Below are positions 48,935-63,800 of a DNA stretch of 64,000 bases, piece after piece. The position numbers and the translations under genes are program-made. The notes under the pieces were generated by a model. It was not told the origin of the DNA and searched no databases. It saw only the letters and a list, made by a program, of their open reading frames with translations. Source of the DNA: Aphelenchoides besseyi. Taxonomy: Eukaryota > Nematoda > Chromadorea > Rhabditida > Aphelenchoididae. Within the stretch, counting starts at the first letter, position 1, and each line of letters opens with the position of its first letter. Where the stretch lies: the NCBI GenBank assembly GCA_024699855.1, contig JAMPIQ010000002.1, positions 14,384,001-14,448,000 on the forward strand, in the 5' to 3' direction.

Positions 48935-49628
48935 TCATTGCTGAGTATCTTGAGTCGTCTCTTGCGTTTGCTGCAAATTCAAAGATCATCAACAATCGGA
49001 TTATGAAACTTACTATTGGACCGTCAGTTGTTTCTTTGGATTTCGTTTCCTTCGATCCACCAACCCATTCACTGCTGCGAGTGTCTTTGAGCATTGACGA
49101 TGGTTGCTTAAAAACAAAGGAAATGAGAAATGAACGAATAAAAACGAACCGTAGTTGCGGTATGACGACGTCGGCTTGATCCTTTAGTCTTGAGTTTCGA
49201 ACACATTTGCTTCTCGTTGCCACTTTTCAGTTTTCCTTCAATAGTCTGAAAGGTATCACCTAAATTTTTTGTTGATGTAATTAACTGACAACAAGGGGCT
49301 TCTCACATTTGGTTGCCGTTTGAGTATAATTGAATAGACTGCTTGTTGGCAATTGAGTTGGAGCAAGTTGGTCGGTACTCTGAAACAAAGTCGTCAATTT
49401 TGACGTAGATCCACGATTTACTTGAGTAGTTGCAGTCTTTGCGCCAATAGCCGAAGCCACGTTGTCATCCGGATTCGATGAGTTGGTTGGATTGCCGGCG
49501 TGCAATGATAAGCGTTGACTTTTCTCGACTTTTGGTCCTGAAACAACTTCAATTATTTGGAGTATAAAGAAACCAACGGGCAACAACTGCAACGCCATCA
49601 CGACCACGATTCTTCCCGACTTGTGCAT
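48935..49628 (-). CDS. Small orphan protein with N-terminal hydrophobic signal
   Basis: I do not recognise this protein. Four exons (minus): 49628-49307, 49259-49150, 49106-49014, 48970-48935; 186 residues with consistent phases and introns of 43-47 nt bearing normal borders (gtgaga, gtaagt, tttag). The N-terminus MHKSGRIVVVMALQLLPVGF continues hydrophobic through FILQIIEVVSG, giving a signal peptide or anchor. The rest is Ser/Thr/Gln/Lys-rich, probably disordered and O-glycosylated if secreted, with a basic block SSRRRHTATT and the tail QTQETTQDTQQ. An alternative acceptor (gtttcag at about 49522) lies inside exon 1. It converges on the PTB-domain gene. Confidence 0.55.
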
Positions 49629-52600
49629 TTTCGGATCGCGCCTCTTCCGTAGGCTTTTTCTTCGTATCCGAACATTGAAACAAAACGATTGGAAGACTGA
49701 GCGAAAGAAGGACGAAAACACAATCGACGATCAACCACATCTCACAGCACGGGACAGTCAACCGTTTCAACGGCTTTCCAACTCGACTGAGGATTTGAAA
49801 TGCAAACTTAATGTGTTTGTTTGTATTTTGCTTGAAATTTTATGCATATTTTTAGCTTCAATCTACCATCAACTTTTATAAACAAAATCAATTTTCGTAG
49901 TAAAAAGTCACTAGTGATGAATAGAAAGAGCTTTATACGAACAACTACTACTTTAATAAGCTGGTATTCAAGAAAGCTTTCAAAGTAAAAGTTTGTCCAA
50001 ATGAATTTATGAGCAACGATATTTGAACTACTTGAATGAACGCGCTGGCGGTATGTTTAAGCAGCTCTTTTATTCAGTGGCCAAGAAGAAAAGTCTGTTG
50101 AAAATTTGATCGTCATTGTCGCTCTCTTGTTCTCACTCTTCACCTTTCCGGTGGGTGGGTTTGTATCTCGTCGCAGAGTTAAATGATCATCTCCGCTTTC
50201 TTTCGTCTTCACGAGTTTTGCCACTTGGCTTTTTGTTCCAATACACAGGAAACTGCGTATTGGACAGTAATTCTGCTCCACTATCGCGCTCACGATTGAA
50301 ATCTACTGCTAATAATCCGATGCTCTCGCTTTTCACTTGTCATAGAATTCGATTCCGGTCGTCCTCTCGCTTTCTTTCACTTTAAATCACTTTATAATCA
50401 ATGGTATTCATGTTTCTACAAAGGGTTGCGTATTCCTGATCTAAAGTCGTTTATTCGGTTTGGAATATCTTACACTTACAGCATAAAGCCAAAACTAATT
50501 AGTTTGCTAGTGACCAATTGAAAGCGTTTTTTCAAATGAACGCAAACCGTTGGATTTGAGAAATCAGTTAACCTGAGAAAGTGACATTTGCACCTCAGTT
50601 CTTTTCGAAAGGAACCAGTGAACGTTCAAGTGCCCAAATCGTCATGAGTGAAAGGTCGGAAGTCATATTTAGCAGTAGATTAATCACTTCGCAAAACTAA
50701 TTTATCGTCACTTGAACATCTAAACCCTCGATATAGACGGGAGTTGTAGTGTTCTGTCGGTTCGGCCTGCAAAAAGTTTTTCAGATTCCAATTCAAACGC
50801 TCTTACGTTCTACTACTACTCTTTTTGGTCGTAGTCTTTTTTTTGTCATGTTACATTTACTCGCAACTAAAAACTTTCACAAACAACCGTTTGTTATAAG
50901 GCGCGTTTTCCACAATTGGAAGTCGGGTTATTTGGCCACAATTAACGTTGGCAAAAACGGATTATCCAAATCGCGACTATTTCCGTTCGCTTATCGAAGG
51001 ACTTTTGCGTTTTCCTACGAAAGCAAAGAGTCCTTGTTGTAAGGAATTTGTCACGCCAGTTCTTTACAACTCGGTCATTTGCAAAGTGCGCTGTACGATT
51101 CAAGAAGTTTCGAACATCACTTTCTTCTAATTAAAGTCAGTGATGTAAACAGATGAAGTCGTTAATCGGTTTAGTGCCGAAGATATCAATGTGGTTTTTT
51201 CGTTAGCTGACTATAATCAAGTGTCTTGGTGGTCATTCAGTTTCCATTCAACGGCACTCGATTTCGTAGAAAGTGGGAGATTATTGTGCTGAACGGAACA
51301 AGATGCCGATTTGCATAATCGTCTTCGCGCTCAAGTAACCTCTATTTCCGTTGACTGCAACAAAATTAGATACCACGAAACAAGTCGTTTTGGGTTGTTT
51401 AGCCAATTCGATGGATTTCCTTGTCTTGAACATGTCAGTCGTGGGTTGGCGGCTCCGCAAACAGATTAAAGCAGAAACGAAAGCCTGAAACAACGAGCAA
51501 ACTTCTGTTGCTATTCAGCTCGTTCGGTGGCCAAAACTGAGACAAAAATCACAGCGCGCGCGAACAGCTCAACACCGGGAACGTGGAGAACAGCGAACGG
51601 CGGCGTCAGAGAACGAAAAACGCGAAGAAAATGGCCGGGTGAGCGAAGAACATCGGGTGCTTTTTGGTCGGAACTCATCGTTTAGTCGGGACGCAGTGGC
51701 GACAACGTTGGAATGGCGTGGAAACGTCAATGACCGAAATTGACGAAATCTTTCCGTTTATGTCGGCAATCGTGCTTCTGATTCTTTGTTCCAACTTGTT
51801 TTCCATCTTCCAGTTGTAGATCACGATATCACCCGATCTTCCTGTATTATAGGAAACATAGTGTAGGAGTGGAATGCTTTCGTTTGAAATAATGTTTGAT
51901 TGAGTCATCCGAATTGGCAAGCCACTTGCTGAGATGTTTGATACTTTTTTTTGTGGAATTTGGGGTTCAGTTTTGTTTTTATCTTCAATTGTTTCGCTCG
52001 AATGTTGACCCCTTTTTGTGCACTTCTTTTACTTTTAAAACTGAATTTCGTGGTCTTATTCTGGAGTTGACGATCTACAAACCACGAAGGCCATTGAAGT
52101 GAACGCGCGTTGAGTTTGAGAGTGCGGCAAAGTTTTCGGTCGATCAAACAGACGACCAGTCGAAGGTATTTTGACTGCTAATGACTATGTTCGGCCAATT
52201 GGGTTTGAACAGAGGGTGTGGGCACTGGACTATTTTGACTTCAGATAAACGTTTGCAAACAGTAAATGGTTACTTTTTAGGATTTTTGCTTCAACATTTT
52301 AAATGGCTGAAACTGTGAAGTGAGTAGCGCAAAGAAAACGTGTTTGTCATTAACTCACCAGCAGTCAGACGATCGCGTACAAAATCGTCCAATCATATTT
52401 GAGTGGGTTCTTTGAGCTCCATGATAAAAGACAGCGTAGCGGTGGCAAAAGAGCGGCAAGCACGCGGGTGTCTGACTACGTTCAGACGATCTGTTGGTTG
52501 TCGCAATCAAACTTCGAACCGACAACACTCATAATTTGGGGGAACAAATTGGGTCTGCAGAATAAAAATAGATTCTCGTTGCTTTGGACGAGTCGATTGG

Positions 52601-54823
52601 AAAGCAAATTTGGATTTGCTTGCTTTACATCGACTTAAAGCCATGCTATTGGATTGCTTAGCAGTGAGTATTCCGTATAACCGACAAAACAGCCGTCATT
52701 TTGACGTGACGGCACTTTTCTCGCGATCAAAGCCAAAAACTTTGTCTTAAACGAAAGTGCATTGGGATGCTGTTTACAAAAAGAACAAGACCGCAAAATG
52801 TCGCCAAGAGATCGTCACCGAATGTCGTATGTGAAGGAACGTTTTATTACGACGATTCATGCGAAATGGTCATTTTTCGAAGCGACATTTCAAGACGGAA
52901 TAAGTGTTTATTGATCTAATAACAACCGTCCGACGACCCAGACGATAGGTCACAATAATTTTAAGCGATTTGACCGTCGACAATAACAGATAGAATGTCG
53001 AGTGGGAACAAACGAGCGTTTTCACCTGAAAACATACACGATTAAACGGGAGCTTTTTTGCTGTTCATTCTTGCTATTTCGTTTAAGGTGAATTGTTTTA
53101 GAGATGGATTCATATCATCTGGTTAATCGTACCATTCGATCAATAATCCGTTCGTGTATCGAGAAGTTTGACTTGTTATGCGCTTTGTATTGCTTAAACG
53201 ACGAGTAATCACACATCTTATAGTTTAGAGCGCTAGTCGAGAACAACTCTTGTCTTATAGCTACGAGTTTTCTTACATCTTTCAAACACACTGACCGATT
53301 GCCCCATTCTTTAACCGCTAGTTATTTCTGTTTAGCCGTTTAAAAGTCTCGTAATAACAACGATTGTTCCTTTCTCTTCGTTTCCAAACCCAATTGGCAC
53401 AGATGCTTGACGCTTAGCAGAACGTTGTCGTTAAAAGATCAACAGCTACTAAAATAATGCGGACGTGTTCCCGAAACTCGATGGGCCCACTCGAAAAGAG
53501 AAAGGTGATTGGCATTTGCGAGCGGAGCGGCGAAGTGATAATCGGCAAAAGTTTGAAGAGACATCGGAAGCCGCCGGTTTGAGACCTGAAACTGCGCTAT
53601 CTGTTTGCAATCGTCGGACGCACGATACCGCGCCTAATTAGCTGCAAATGCACGCTCAAAGGTGGCCAATCAGTTTTTTGGGGAGAAATTGAGATTCTTT
53701 TTGTTTGGGAAACATTTTTGGTTTGCGTTTTGGACGACATTGCTGTTAGAGTTCTCGATCCGTTCAATCAATCTTATTTTTATAATTCAAACCGATGCCT
53801 GTTGATTGATCGCAATAACAACAACAATGTTCGAAGACGACGAAAAAACAGACGAGGCAAACTCTAGGGTAACTTTCGCTGCAGCCCTCATCTTTCAGTT
53901 CGCGTAATCGTCGACTTTTGCGCTCATCGACGACGGCAAATTTTTCGTGTCGGGTTTTGATTTACGAGTTGGCGATTAGCGTTTGAATTGTTTCCCCTTG
54001 ATCTTCTCTATTCCGCTTGGACTTGTGTTCGAAAGTACTCGTATGTCAACTTCTCGCATTATTTTCGGATGTTTGATGATCTTCCGGTCAGTTGACGAAA
54101 CAGTCGGTTTTTGTGAAATCTCGACGTGAGTACGTGTGCTCGGTATTTTCACAACATCACGATTGTTTTTGTTTGCATCGAAATGAGCAGAGTTCGCTCA
54201 GGTTTTGTCGGAGGTCAACCGTTCTCTCACGCACTGGTTTCTTCCTATCAGCTTTTTTGCTCTAAAAGTGTGCCGATTTCGATTCTGATGCTTCTAGCAA
54301 CTGGCAGATTTCCAAGATGTTTAGCGGCCCTCGTACCTTTTCCAATCGGACGTGACTTTTTGCTTGTGGAGTTGTAGGACAGAAATTGGTATTTTCACAA
54401 TGTTATCACTGTCGATGCGAAAGAGAATCTTGATTTTCGATTTCTTGTCTTGCGGTTCGCCAACTATCTTTTCACTTCTCCAGACTTTATACTCTCGTAT
54501 TCGCGCGTTTGGTGTGCATGCTTTCAACTTCATAACTCGCCATCAAACGCGCGAATAACCCCGAGACCGGTGGTAACGTTGCGAACGATCAGCGGCAATC
54601 AGAAGCGAATTTTACGCGCATTTTTTCGTCATGCTGAGCATAAACGTTGACAGAGAGAGTGTGTGCGTTTTGACATACCGTTGACATGTTGCGTGAACGC
54701 GGTGTGAAACCGAATTTGACCTTTTGACCACGATCCCTTCGATTTTCGACCTCAATACGAATTTCGCGAACTTCTTTCCATCAGCTGATTATTAATCTTG
54801 TGCTCTTTTATCGATCTGTTTTC
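49629..54823. other. Long intergenic region, nothing recognised
   Basis: 5.2 kb without a recognisable gene, tRNA or repeat family. Open frames under 100 codons occur throughout. One (50948-51130, plus) contains CC and two more cysteines but has no supporting structure. Part of this must be the LARP1 promoter. Confidence 0.5.
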
Positions 54824-57800
54824 ATGGACAGTTCATTGACCATTGGCAAAAGCAATGCGTTCAGAACGAAAATGAACGGTGCCGTCAGTAATGCATGGTT
54901 TCGAAAGAAGAACAGTGAGTTCCGATGTTCGACATTTGTTTAGTGAACAGTTTGTTTCAGCTATGGATCAACATTCAACCGAAAACAAAATGCCAACTGA
55001 GAATGGAAATACCGTAAGTTGAATCTCTTGTGTGTTCATGACTACAAGGTTGTTGGTCCATTTCATGTTGAAATCTTTTCCGAATTTGTTTAATCCATTA
55101 GGCTAACAAATCGTAAATGAAACGACAAAAAAGCATAAAAGAAATCAGGTGGAAGAACAAAAAAATCAAATCTTCTGAATGTTTACCCAATGGTTCAACA
55201 AGAACGATCCGCTTGTACGCACATGCATTCGACGAGTATATTCGAGCTGTTTCGCACTCTCCACTGTACCTCATTATTTACATCGACAACCACGATTTCT
55301 GTCTTCCGATTGGTTGTTTTGCGCTGATGGGTCTTATGAACGAGTGTTTCTAAACTCGCACGAGTCAAACAGCCGTAGGATCGAGACAAACTTATGAGCT
55401 AAACCGCTTCTTTCACGTCATGTTCTTTTAACTCGTTTAAGACCACTCTTTATTCCCTTCAAGTCCATCTCAGACGTTTTACTCCCTATACGATTAGTTC
55501 GTTTTTAACTCTGTAGCAAATCGGTAAAATGGTGACACTTAAAAGTTTTTTTATCAGTGTTTTTCGATTCCCAAACAATGGTAGCTTGTTGGTTCTTATC
55601 ACTTAGCGAATACATTAATTGGAATATGAATCTCATGCATTTTGAGTTTTCGAGATGTAACCTCATGGGAAGATGATCAAAAATTGATTTCTTTGTAAAT
55701 TCGGTGTTATTTGACCACACTTCAAGAAACAAACAATCTCATTTCTCATACTAATTGTCGTATTTCAGTTCAAACAAAAGGACAAATATCGTGACGAACA
55801 CCAAAGTCAGGAACTGAATCGAATGGTGGACAGCAATTACAACGACGACGAAGATGCCAACGACTATCGTGCTCAATCCAAGTTACCCAAGCACAATTGG
55901 AAGAAGGTTGATATCGACATTCATTACGCAGATCGCGGCGAACAGAACGGTCATTCTCGACCCAACAAACGTCGACCGTCGTTGAACAATCGAAATACGA
56001 GTCCACGTAACGAACGTCCCAACCATCGAATGTCCACGTCGTCACGTACGATTCGAAAATCAAATGGAATGGTGAAGCGCGGTCAGATGTCCGAATCCAT
56101 GAACAGTTTGCACACGCACTCGGCTTCATCTCATCCTAATCAACGGGACAACAAACACAACGGTCGTAATTCGGCAAGCAATGAAGAAGACAACGAAGTT
56201 GATTACTGGTAAGTTATTTTTGTCTATAGAAGACGTCAGAATTCGAACTCAATTTACATTTGCAATAAGAATTAACAACGCGAAAACCTTCTAACAACAT
56301 TTCTTACGGAAATTGCATTCAAGATTGTTGTCCGCACGATGACGCGAATGACGATTATGTTCATAAGACCTCTTGTTCCAATTTACACATGATTTTTGAC
56401 GCACCAAAATGTCAACTTGTAAACCACAGGTGCGGGTTGAATGACCTCGCTTGCTCCATAGCTTTTGTTCTCTACGCTTCGAAAACAGTTGCATTTACAT
56501 ATCGATGTTTGCTCACGACGTTTAATGCTCTGCTGTATAAATAATCCAACCGAAGGGCAGCTACGCTTGAAGGTTTTCGCTCTAATTTTATGACCTTATG
56601 ATTATATTTCAATGAAGCACTGCTGTTCACTTCAACCTTTTTGAGGGACACAGAAATCGTTTTTGTAAACTTTGTTGCGTGTCAAAAACAACAATCCCTC
56701 CCTCGACACATGCTCGTTGTTTTCCAACGCCAAACACCATAAACGCTATTCAGGCACTACATTCAATTCATAATCATTGACGGTCCTCTTCGCCGCCTCT
56801 TCTTTTCGTCAACCTCCTTCCCATCGACGTCCGAGTGTTTAATCGGGTTCATTGAAATGCCCGCTTACAACTTGCACGCATTTCGAGTTTTCCAGCAGTT
56901 AGCGCGTATGAACGGAAGAAAACCGTTGGGCAGTGCGTTTCGAATGCATCCTTCATATTCGTTGAGCTGCTACCTACCAACGGGTTTTCGATGTAATCGA
57001 TTTCCCACCTCATCATCTCCAGTTAAATATCATTATATTGGAACTCTAAAAGGACTTCTAATAAGAACAAATAGTGTGATCACTGTTGTAGTAAAAATCG
57101 TTTTTATGTATACTCTGACGAGACGTCGACCATAATTTTAGCCGCTGTGTGCGGTCCAACAATCTCGCTGCTCTAACAAACATCTGAGCTTTTTGATGTT
57201 TCGACTTTGAGTTGTCCATGAGTTTTTAAGCCAAAATTGAACGTCAATGATCTTCGTACTATAGTTTCTGTTTATTTACAAACGTGAGATCGGTGCGGAG
57301 AAGCGAACGCAAAGTTTTAGCCAACGTTCTGATAACACCGTGATTCGCGGTTTCTGCACTTCTCATTCGCCACCGTTGTTCGCCTTTTATGTTGCTCTCC
57401 GACTGTTCATCCAATTCTCTTTGCGTTGTCCTTTCACTTCTCGTTCGTCGATTGTATCAAACAACCTGCGTTCAACGGTTATGAAACGGGTAGTTCATCA
57501 TTTTGTTGCTTAAAGCGGTATGGCTACCGTTATGAAAACATGTTTTTTCCAGTTACCCCACTGCTGCCGTTCACTCTCTTCAACGTGGTCTTCCAAAATA
57601 CCGATCGTTCGAAGAGGGGGAGTGGTGGTAGTGAAAGTGGACCAAAGAAGAAAAACGCTTCACGCGTTTTGTCCGTGGCAGTTTTTTTCTTCCTCTCGTT
57701 CGTAGGTTTTTAGGCCATTGCAGTTCGAATTACCGTATGCCGTAAAATCTTTCTGACTTATAATAAAGCCCCGTAGTAATGCTGCCTTTCGCTTTCAATT

Positions 57801-60800
57801 CAAATGTAACTGATGATAGTGAACACGCAAAATTACCAGAATTTTCCATTCATAAACGTCTATCGCTTTCACGAAGCTCCAAAGACACGATCCATTTGAT
57901 TGCTTTTCTCATGAAAAAATGCGAACTTTGGCACATGGTTTTGGATTGCATTCGTTGAAAATCGATTTGCCTCTTTCCATTGTTGGCTTGTGCTCGATTA
58001 ACGAACTGACAGTCCGTTGACGAGCATTTTTTCTTGCTTTTGGCGTGTGAAGGCGAACAACCACTGGTCCAAATCATGGCAAACAATGTGCAGTGCGCTC
58101 CACAACTCACGGTTCTGTTTGCGCGTTCACCGTTCGTCTACGCATCGTTCTTTCTTTTTCATGCTTCTCTTCAATTCTGCTGATGTCCAATTTGAGACAA
58201 CATATTCCATCCTTCAGTTCTCGGCTTTCAATTGATTATTCGATCTTATTCTTTTATGCCAAATAGATGTTTCAATTAACGAATTGTGCGTAGTGTTCGT
58301 ATTTTTAGTTCCCAATTTTATGCGATTTTCCCTTGAGTTTGCGTACTTTAAAACGACGGAAATGGAGCGACGCAAGCGATAGATTTTGCCGAATCGTTAA
58401 CATCCGCGCAAGCCATTCGAATTCGGCGCCAATGTGCGTAGACAAACTAAACAAAAAGGTTAGTAGCAACGGCCATTTCAAATAGAAATTGTACTTCGGA
58501 TTCGTCTTATTGTTGAGTCATTCGACTATCGGAAACGTAGTACCAACAAAACGCGATTTTCGCTTCTGCCAACTGAAATGACAGAAAGCGAAATAGTCCA
58601 GTCTTTGTTGATCGTTCGCGGAAACCACAGTAATTCTTCTGGGGATTGGAAGTCGTTTCGTTCGTTTATTGAAGTTCACTGATCGATAAGCGAATCTCAC
58701 GCAAATGAAGAGGAAAGTTTCCTCAATTTCGTGCGACCGTTGGACCGATGCCCGATTCCGCTGTGTTGTTGTCGGACAGTTGCGGCGTTTTGTTCTCGTC
58801 AAAAATCGCGACGACCTTTCAGCGCATTGGCAGCGCAACTTTCGCTCAATCTGCGAAGTCACTGGTGTTGGAGACACCCGAAAGCTCAAAAGGTGAAAAT
58901 GTTCGCCGTGCAAACGCCGAGAACCATGCATTTTTGTTTCTTATATGCGCTGCTTGTTGCGTATTCTTACAAAAGACAGCTCAAATTTTTCGCTTCGAAT
59001 GCCAAAAAATGTCATCGGCCTTGCGGTCTTTTCGTCTCTCCAACGTTTTTCTTCGGCATCACATTTGTTTTCAATTCGCCGTTTTGCTATGAAGTTCAGT
59101 TTGACGGCATTCTATCAACTGTCACCATTCGATGCAAATTTATGATTAAAGTCCGAATGAAACCGAATACATCAACTAAAAGTATTTTGAAAGTGTTGCG
59201 AAATCGTTTGTCGTTCGTGAGCGGATTGTTTTCCGCTTATGAGCCGTTGTGTTTGGCGATTTTGCGGACGGAAGACTACGCGAAAAAGAGACTGTTCGTC
59301 TGTTCTTCTCACAACCCATTCGATTAGTTGGTGTAAACAGGAGTCAAATAGGCCGTGGAAATTTACAGCAACAGAAATCATTGGGGCGAGTCTTTGTTTC
59401 GCAATTTCGCCGACTTGGAACGCGCGGACTTACCGTACAAAAAAAGCGACGAGTGTGCTTCTTTCTCTCGTCATTTCCCTCACGTTTTTGTCGGCCGCGA
59501 TTTTGGGCGTCGAAACGTTAAGGAGAGAAGAAAAAAGCCTTGAAAGTGGGAACGAAAAAAAGTACGTTGAAGCGTCCAGTTCTGCCCAAAATCTTTCCGC
59601 AGGTTTGCTGATCGCAAAAATTCGCTTGTCGCCACTGCATTCTCTTCAAATCGCCCTGCTGACCATTGCGGTAAAAAGTTTTCGCTTAAACGCAAATAAT
59701 CTTCCAGAAAGCGTGGTTTGCGTACGCGATTTTATGTTTTCTTCGCCCAACATTGAACGCAATTTGGCTTTTTTTGACAGCGAAAGTTTGGCGCGTAAAG
59801 ACGGTGCGCAGTGCAGCGAGAAATGTCATGCAATCTACTGACCGCACATTGGAATTTATTATAAAGCGCTCTATCACTTTACGATTATGTCGAAAACTTT
59901 TGCGTGTCGGCAACTCGTTAATCTGTTCGCGTTCGGTCAATGCGCAGCTCATAAGCTCCCGCCAATTGGTGTTTTGACAATGGAGCAGTTTTTGTGCTAA
60001 TCGCCAGTCCACCTTGCAACACCCGATGTTCATTGACTGCCCTCATCTGGACGACTTAATTTGTGCAACGAGTGCTTGGTAGTTGGACTGAAATGCTAAT
60101 TTTTTACGACTTGCCTTGGGCCCTTTTCTGGCTATATGCGGACGTTGTGAACGAGCTGCCCGAAAATGCCAAGCTCTCGGGTTTGGGACGGTCGTTTGCT
60201 GAAGTCCAATTTTTGCCATTCGGCTTAAAAACGCATAGCCGTAAATAAGCGAGATGTGTTTGGGCATTGATGTTAATCACATTCCAACGAGTTTTATGCG
60301 TCAAATAAGCAAATGATTTAAGAGCGGGCAGAAGAACCGACATATTTCGTGTAACTTCTTGTGTCAATTGTTGTAAACTCTTTTGGTGCATTCTGGTCAT
60401 CAGTTTATTTCATCCTTGTTGTATGAGCTTTCGTTAAACGTGGCAAAATATCCGTGCATTGCGAACCCGCTGCTTTAAAAACGCTCGGCGATTAGTTTGC
60501 AAGAGAGCAGTGGCTCGCGACGTCCGGCGGATTTTTCTGGACTTTTTTCACCGAAAGTTTTGGGGTTTGCCAACCGCTCGTTTGCTCCTCAATTACCCTT
60601 CAAGCGAATGGCCGCGGTTTTTCACTTTTCCTGCTCTTATTTTTGCCCTTCCGCTCTGCCCGTTTTCTCGCCTTTTCGACGCGACCGTTTGCAGACAATT
60701 CGGCCTGCGGTAATACACACCGCCCCGAACGATAGTCTCTCTCGCTGTCGTTGAGTTAGCGCGTATGCTCGGGAAGAGAGAGCGAAGTGCAACGGCGGCA

Positions 60801-63800
60801 ACGCGATGAAGAGCAACGCGGTTGAGTGCGAGTTGCAATAAGGGGGGAAAAGGCGAAAGAGAAGGCGGCTGGAACCGACGACGAAGCGCGGTGGACCCTC
60901 TTTTTTCCGTGTTTTCGAGGTGGTTTTTTCGTGCGTAGTTTGACTTTCCCGCTCTTGTTTTTCGGGACCAATCGAAACAGCCCCGCAACCGTCGTCGACC
61001 CGCTGGCGGATTTCTCCGCTCTTTTTGTTCTCTCCGTGATTCTCTCTCGTCGCTTGACGCGGTTTTGCTTTTCTTTTGCTCTTGTTATCACTCGTCCGCC
61101 ATAGCAGTAGGCCCAATGGTCGTTGTTTCCGTAATCATCAATGGAAACAATATCGACTTTTTTATATTATTCGCGTGCAATTACGTTAATTTTCTTGTAA
61201 CTCTTTAACATTTTAGTTGTTTATTCGGCTGAGAATGAATTTTTTGTTTTCAATGAAAAAGTTAAAATTCCATGCATGATGTTTGCTTGCTTGTGCGGAA
61301 TTAATGTTTTTTTCACGAGTTTATCGATTTTTCACAGAAATCTATCGAACGTGTCTTAGGTATTTTGTTTCAGGTATTTCGACAACACCTCCAACGGCTT
61401 CTACTACCAGCACTCGGGTACGCAAGGCTGGAAACGTAGTAGCGAACTGCCGACCGAAACCGGAACGCAGTTTGGCCAACAAACGGATCGCGAATCGCCA
61501 ATGGGGAAAGCGACCGATCGCGAGCGTGGAGAACGCGAAACCTCGACTTCTGCCACCAACAACCACTCGAACGGTCAACAATGGCACGGGCATCCACGTC
61601 AGAATGGTCAGTATCGACGTGGGTACAAGAATTCGGATTATTGGAATAAAAATTCCAATTACAACGGTCCAAATCGCGACAACAAGCGTAACGACGAGAA
61701 CGTTGGCCCGTCGAATTCTCATACGGACAACAAAGCCAAAGCGTTCTACCAACGTAACGATCGATGGCAAGCACGCAATCCGAATTCGACGGCGACTGTC
61801 GGTGTTCAACGTGGACCGTTGCCAGATTGGGACGAAGTGACTGAAGCGGCCGGCAACGATCAAGCGTTTGACTATATGGATCTCATGGAAACACAATACA
61901 GTCAAATCTACGCTATGATGCAAATGCCACCCTTCGATCCGACTTTGCAAATGAAAGGAGCGGCTGCTGGTGCAATTCCTGGCTACATGGTTCCGATTAT
62001 GACCAATTCGCAGTGGACGTTCCGAGCTCCGGTCATTGTGCCACAACAAGCAGGTGGAATGCCAATGCCTGCAATGCAAACCGTTGCTGCAATGCCACAA
62101 ACATCAAATATGGATAAGCGATTTAAAGGTCCTCAACCAATGAATTCGGCACAACAATCACCACCAAATTCGCAGCCACAAGCTTCACCATCTGCGGTTA
62201 GCAGCAAATCGCCACAACAATCACCTTCATCATCAGCTCAACAACAATCAGCCGCTCAAACACACTCAACGGTTCAATCACCCCAATCGACATCTCAATC
62301 GCAGACAAACACTGTAGCGACCAGCAATCAACAGGCTGGAACATCAGATTCTCGTCCCGAATCTGTCGCCTCTTCGCTAACATCAACAATTCCACCAACT
62401 CCGACAAATTTGATGTCACCAAACGGTCCCGTTCCGATGCAACCGGCGGTCTTTAGTACGGTTGCAGCGGGTGTTCGACCAGCACAAGTGATTCCAAATA
62501 CTCCGACGTTATATCCATTTATTGCACCGTTTCCCGCTGTTTTTGCTCCGATTCCGCCTCCGTTGCCAGAAATGCGAAGTGATGAAATGAAGGAGATTTT
62601 GTGTAAACAAATGTAAGTTTAAATTATTCACTTATTCAAAATTGTTTCTTTCTTTTCAGCGAATATTATTTCTCTGTAGACAATCTGCAAAAAGATTTCT
62701 TTCTTCGTCGACGAATGGACAAGCAAGGTTTCTTGCCGCTAAGTTTGATCTCCAGTTTTCCACGGGTGAGCCACGTGACACGGGATTTGAACGTTATTGC
62801 AATGGCTTTAATGGACAGCGAGAAAGTCGAACTGGATCACTCAAAGCAACGGGTAAGTTCTTTTCAAGACCAATGTTATTTGAATCGAAATTCATAGGTT
62901 CGCACACGATTTAATCCGGAAATGTGGCCCATGGAATTGCAAACACAATTTTCGGGCGAAGTCTCACCACGAGTCGATGGTCACGGTCGGGAAGAGTTCG
63001 AGCAGCAACAACATCATCCATTGCACATCACACCACCCGCAAGTACTCAACCGGAACAACAAACATCGTCGACTAAAGAAGAACCGAAAAAGCATGAGCC
63101 AGAGGTAAAAATACCAACCGTTTTTGTTTCAAACTTACTTGCTTTCAGAACTCAACGTCAAATAAACGATCCGATGTCACGAACACAACTGTTACTGACG
63201 ATCAAAAGCCCAAAAAGTCACAGCAATCAAAGCCCAACAACGTTGCGTCGGGTAAAGCAAGCGCTCAGGTTACACCCGAAAAAACAAAGAAGCAGTCCGG
63301 CACGTCGCAGAAGTTCGATGGAAAAGTGACGGAAATTTCGACGACGAAATTGAATCCCGTGCAAACAACGTCTACCCGCAAAGTTGAAGCGAAATCTGAA
63401 GTTGAAGCCGAAACCGCTAAACCCGCCAAACCGACATCTTCAGCTCCACAAACGGAAACGTCAAAAGCGGAAGTTGAGTCATCGGAGATTGCCGTTCAAC
63501 CGGCAACATCATCGGTGAACGGTGGAAGCGGTAGCGAAGAATTGTCGCCAAGCAGTACTCCAGCGATCGGAAACGATGGAAATGCGGGATCGGGAAATGA
63601 GGATGATGAATGGCAAGAAGTTAAGACAAAACGAAACAAAAAACCACAGCGTCAAGAACGAGTTGGAAGTCGGGGACATAATCGTGGTCCGGTTGGTGGT
63701 TCATCATCAGTTGCCCGATCGAATGCTGGAGATGCACCGGTTCGTCAAGGATCAAGCGGAAGCCCTCATTCCGACAGTTCGGTTCGACATGTTGGCGAAG

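Noticed and set aside
50948..51130. 60-codon frame with four cysteines
   Set aside because: No signal peptide, no splice links and no recognised fold. Not enough to call a gene.
58731..59841. Two overlapping open frames of about 200 codons inside the LARP1 intron
   Set aside because: They use different frames of the same stop-poor DNA and match nothing. Composition explains them.
61342..62100. 252-codon open frame antisense to LARP1
   Set aside because: It is the mirror of a Gln/Asn/Ser-rich coding exon, where antisense stops are rare. No independent evidence.
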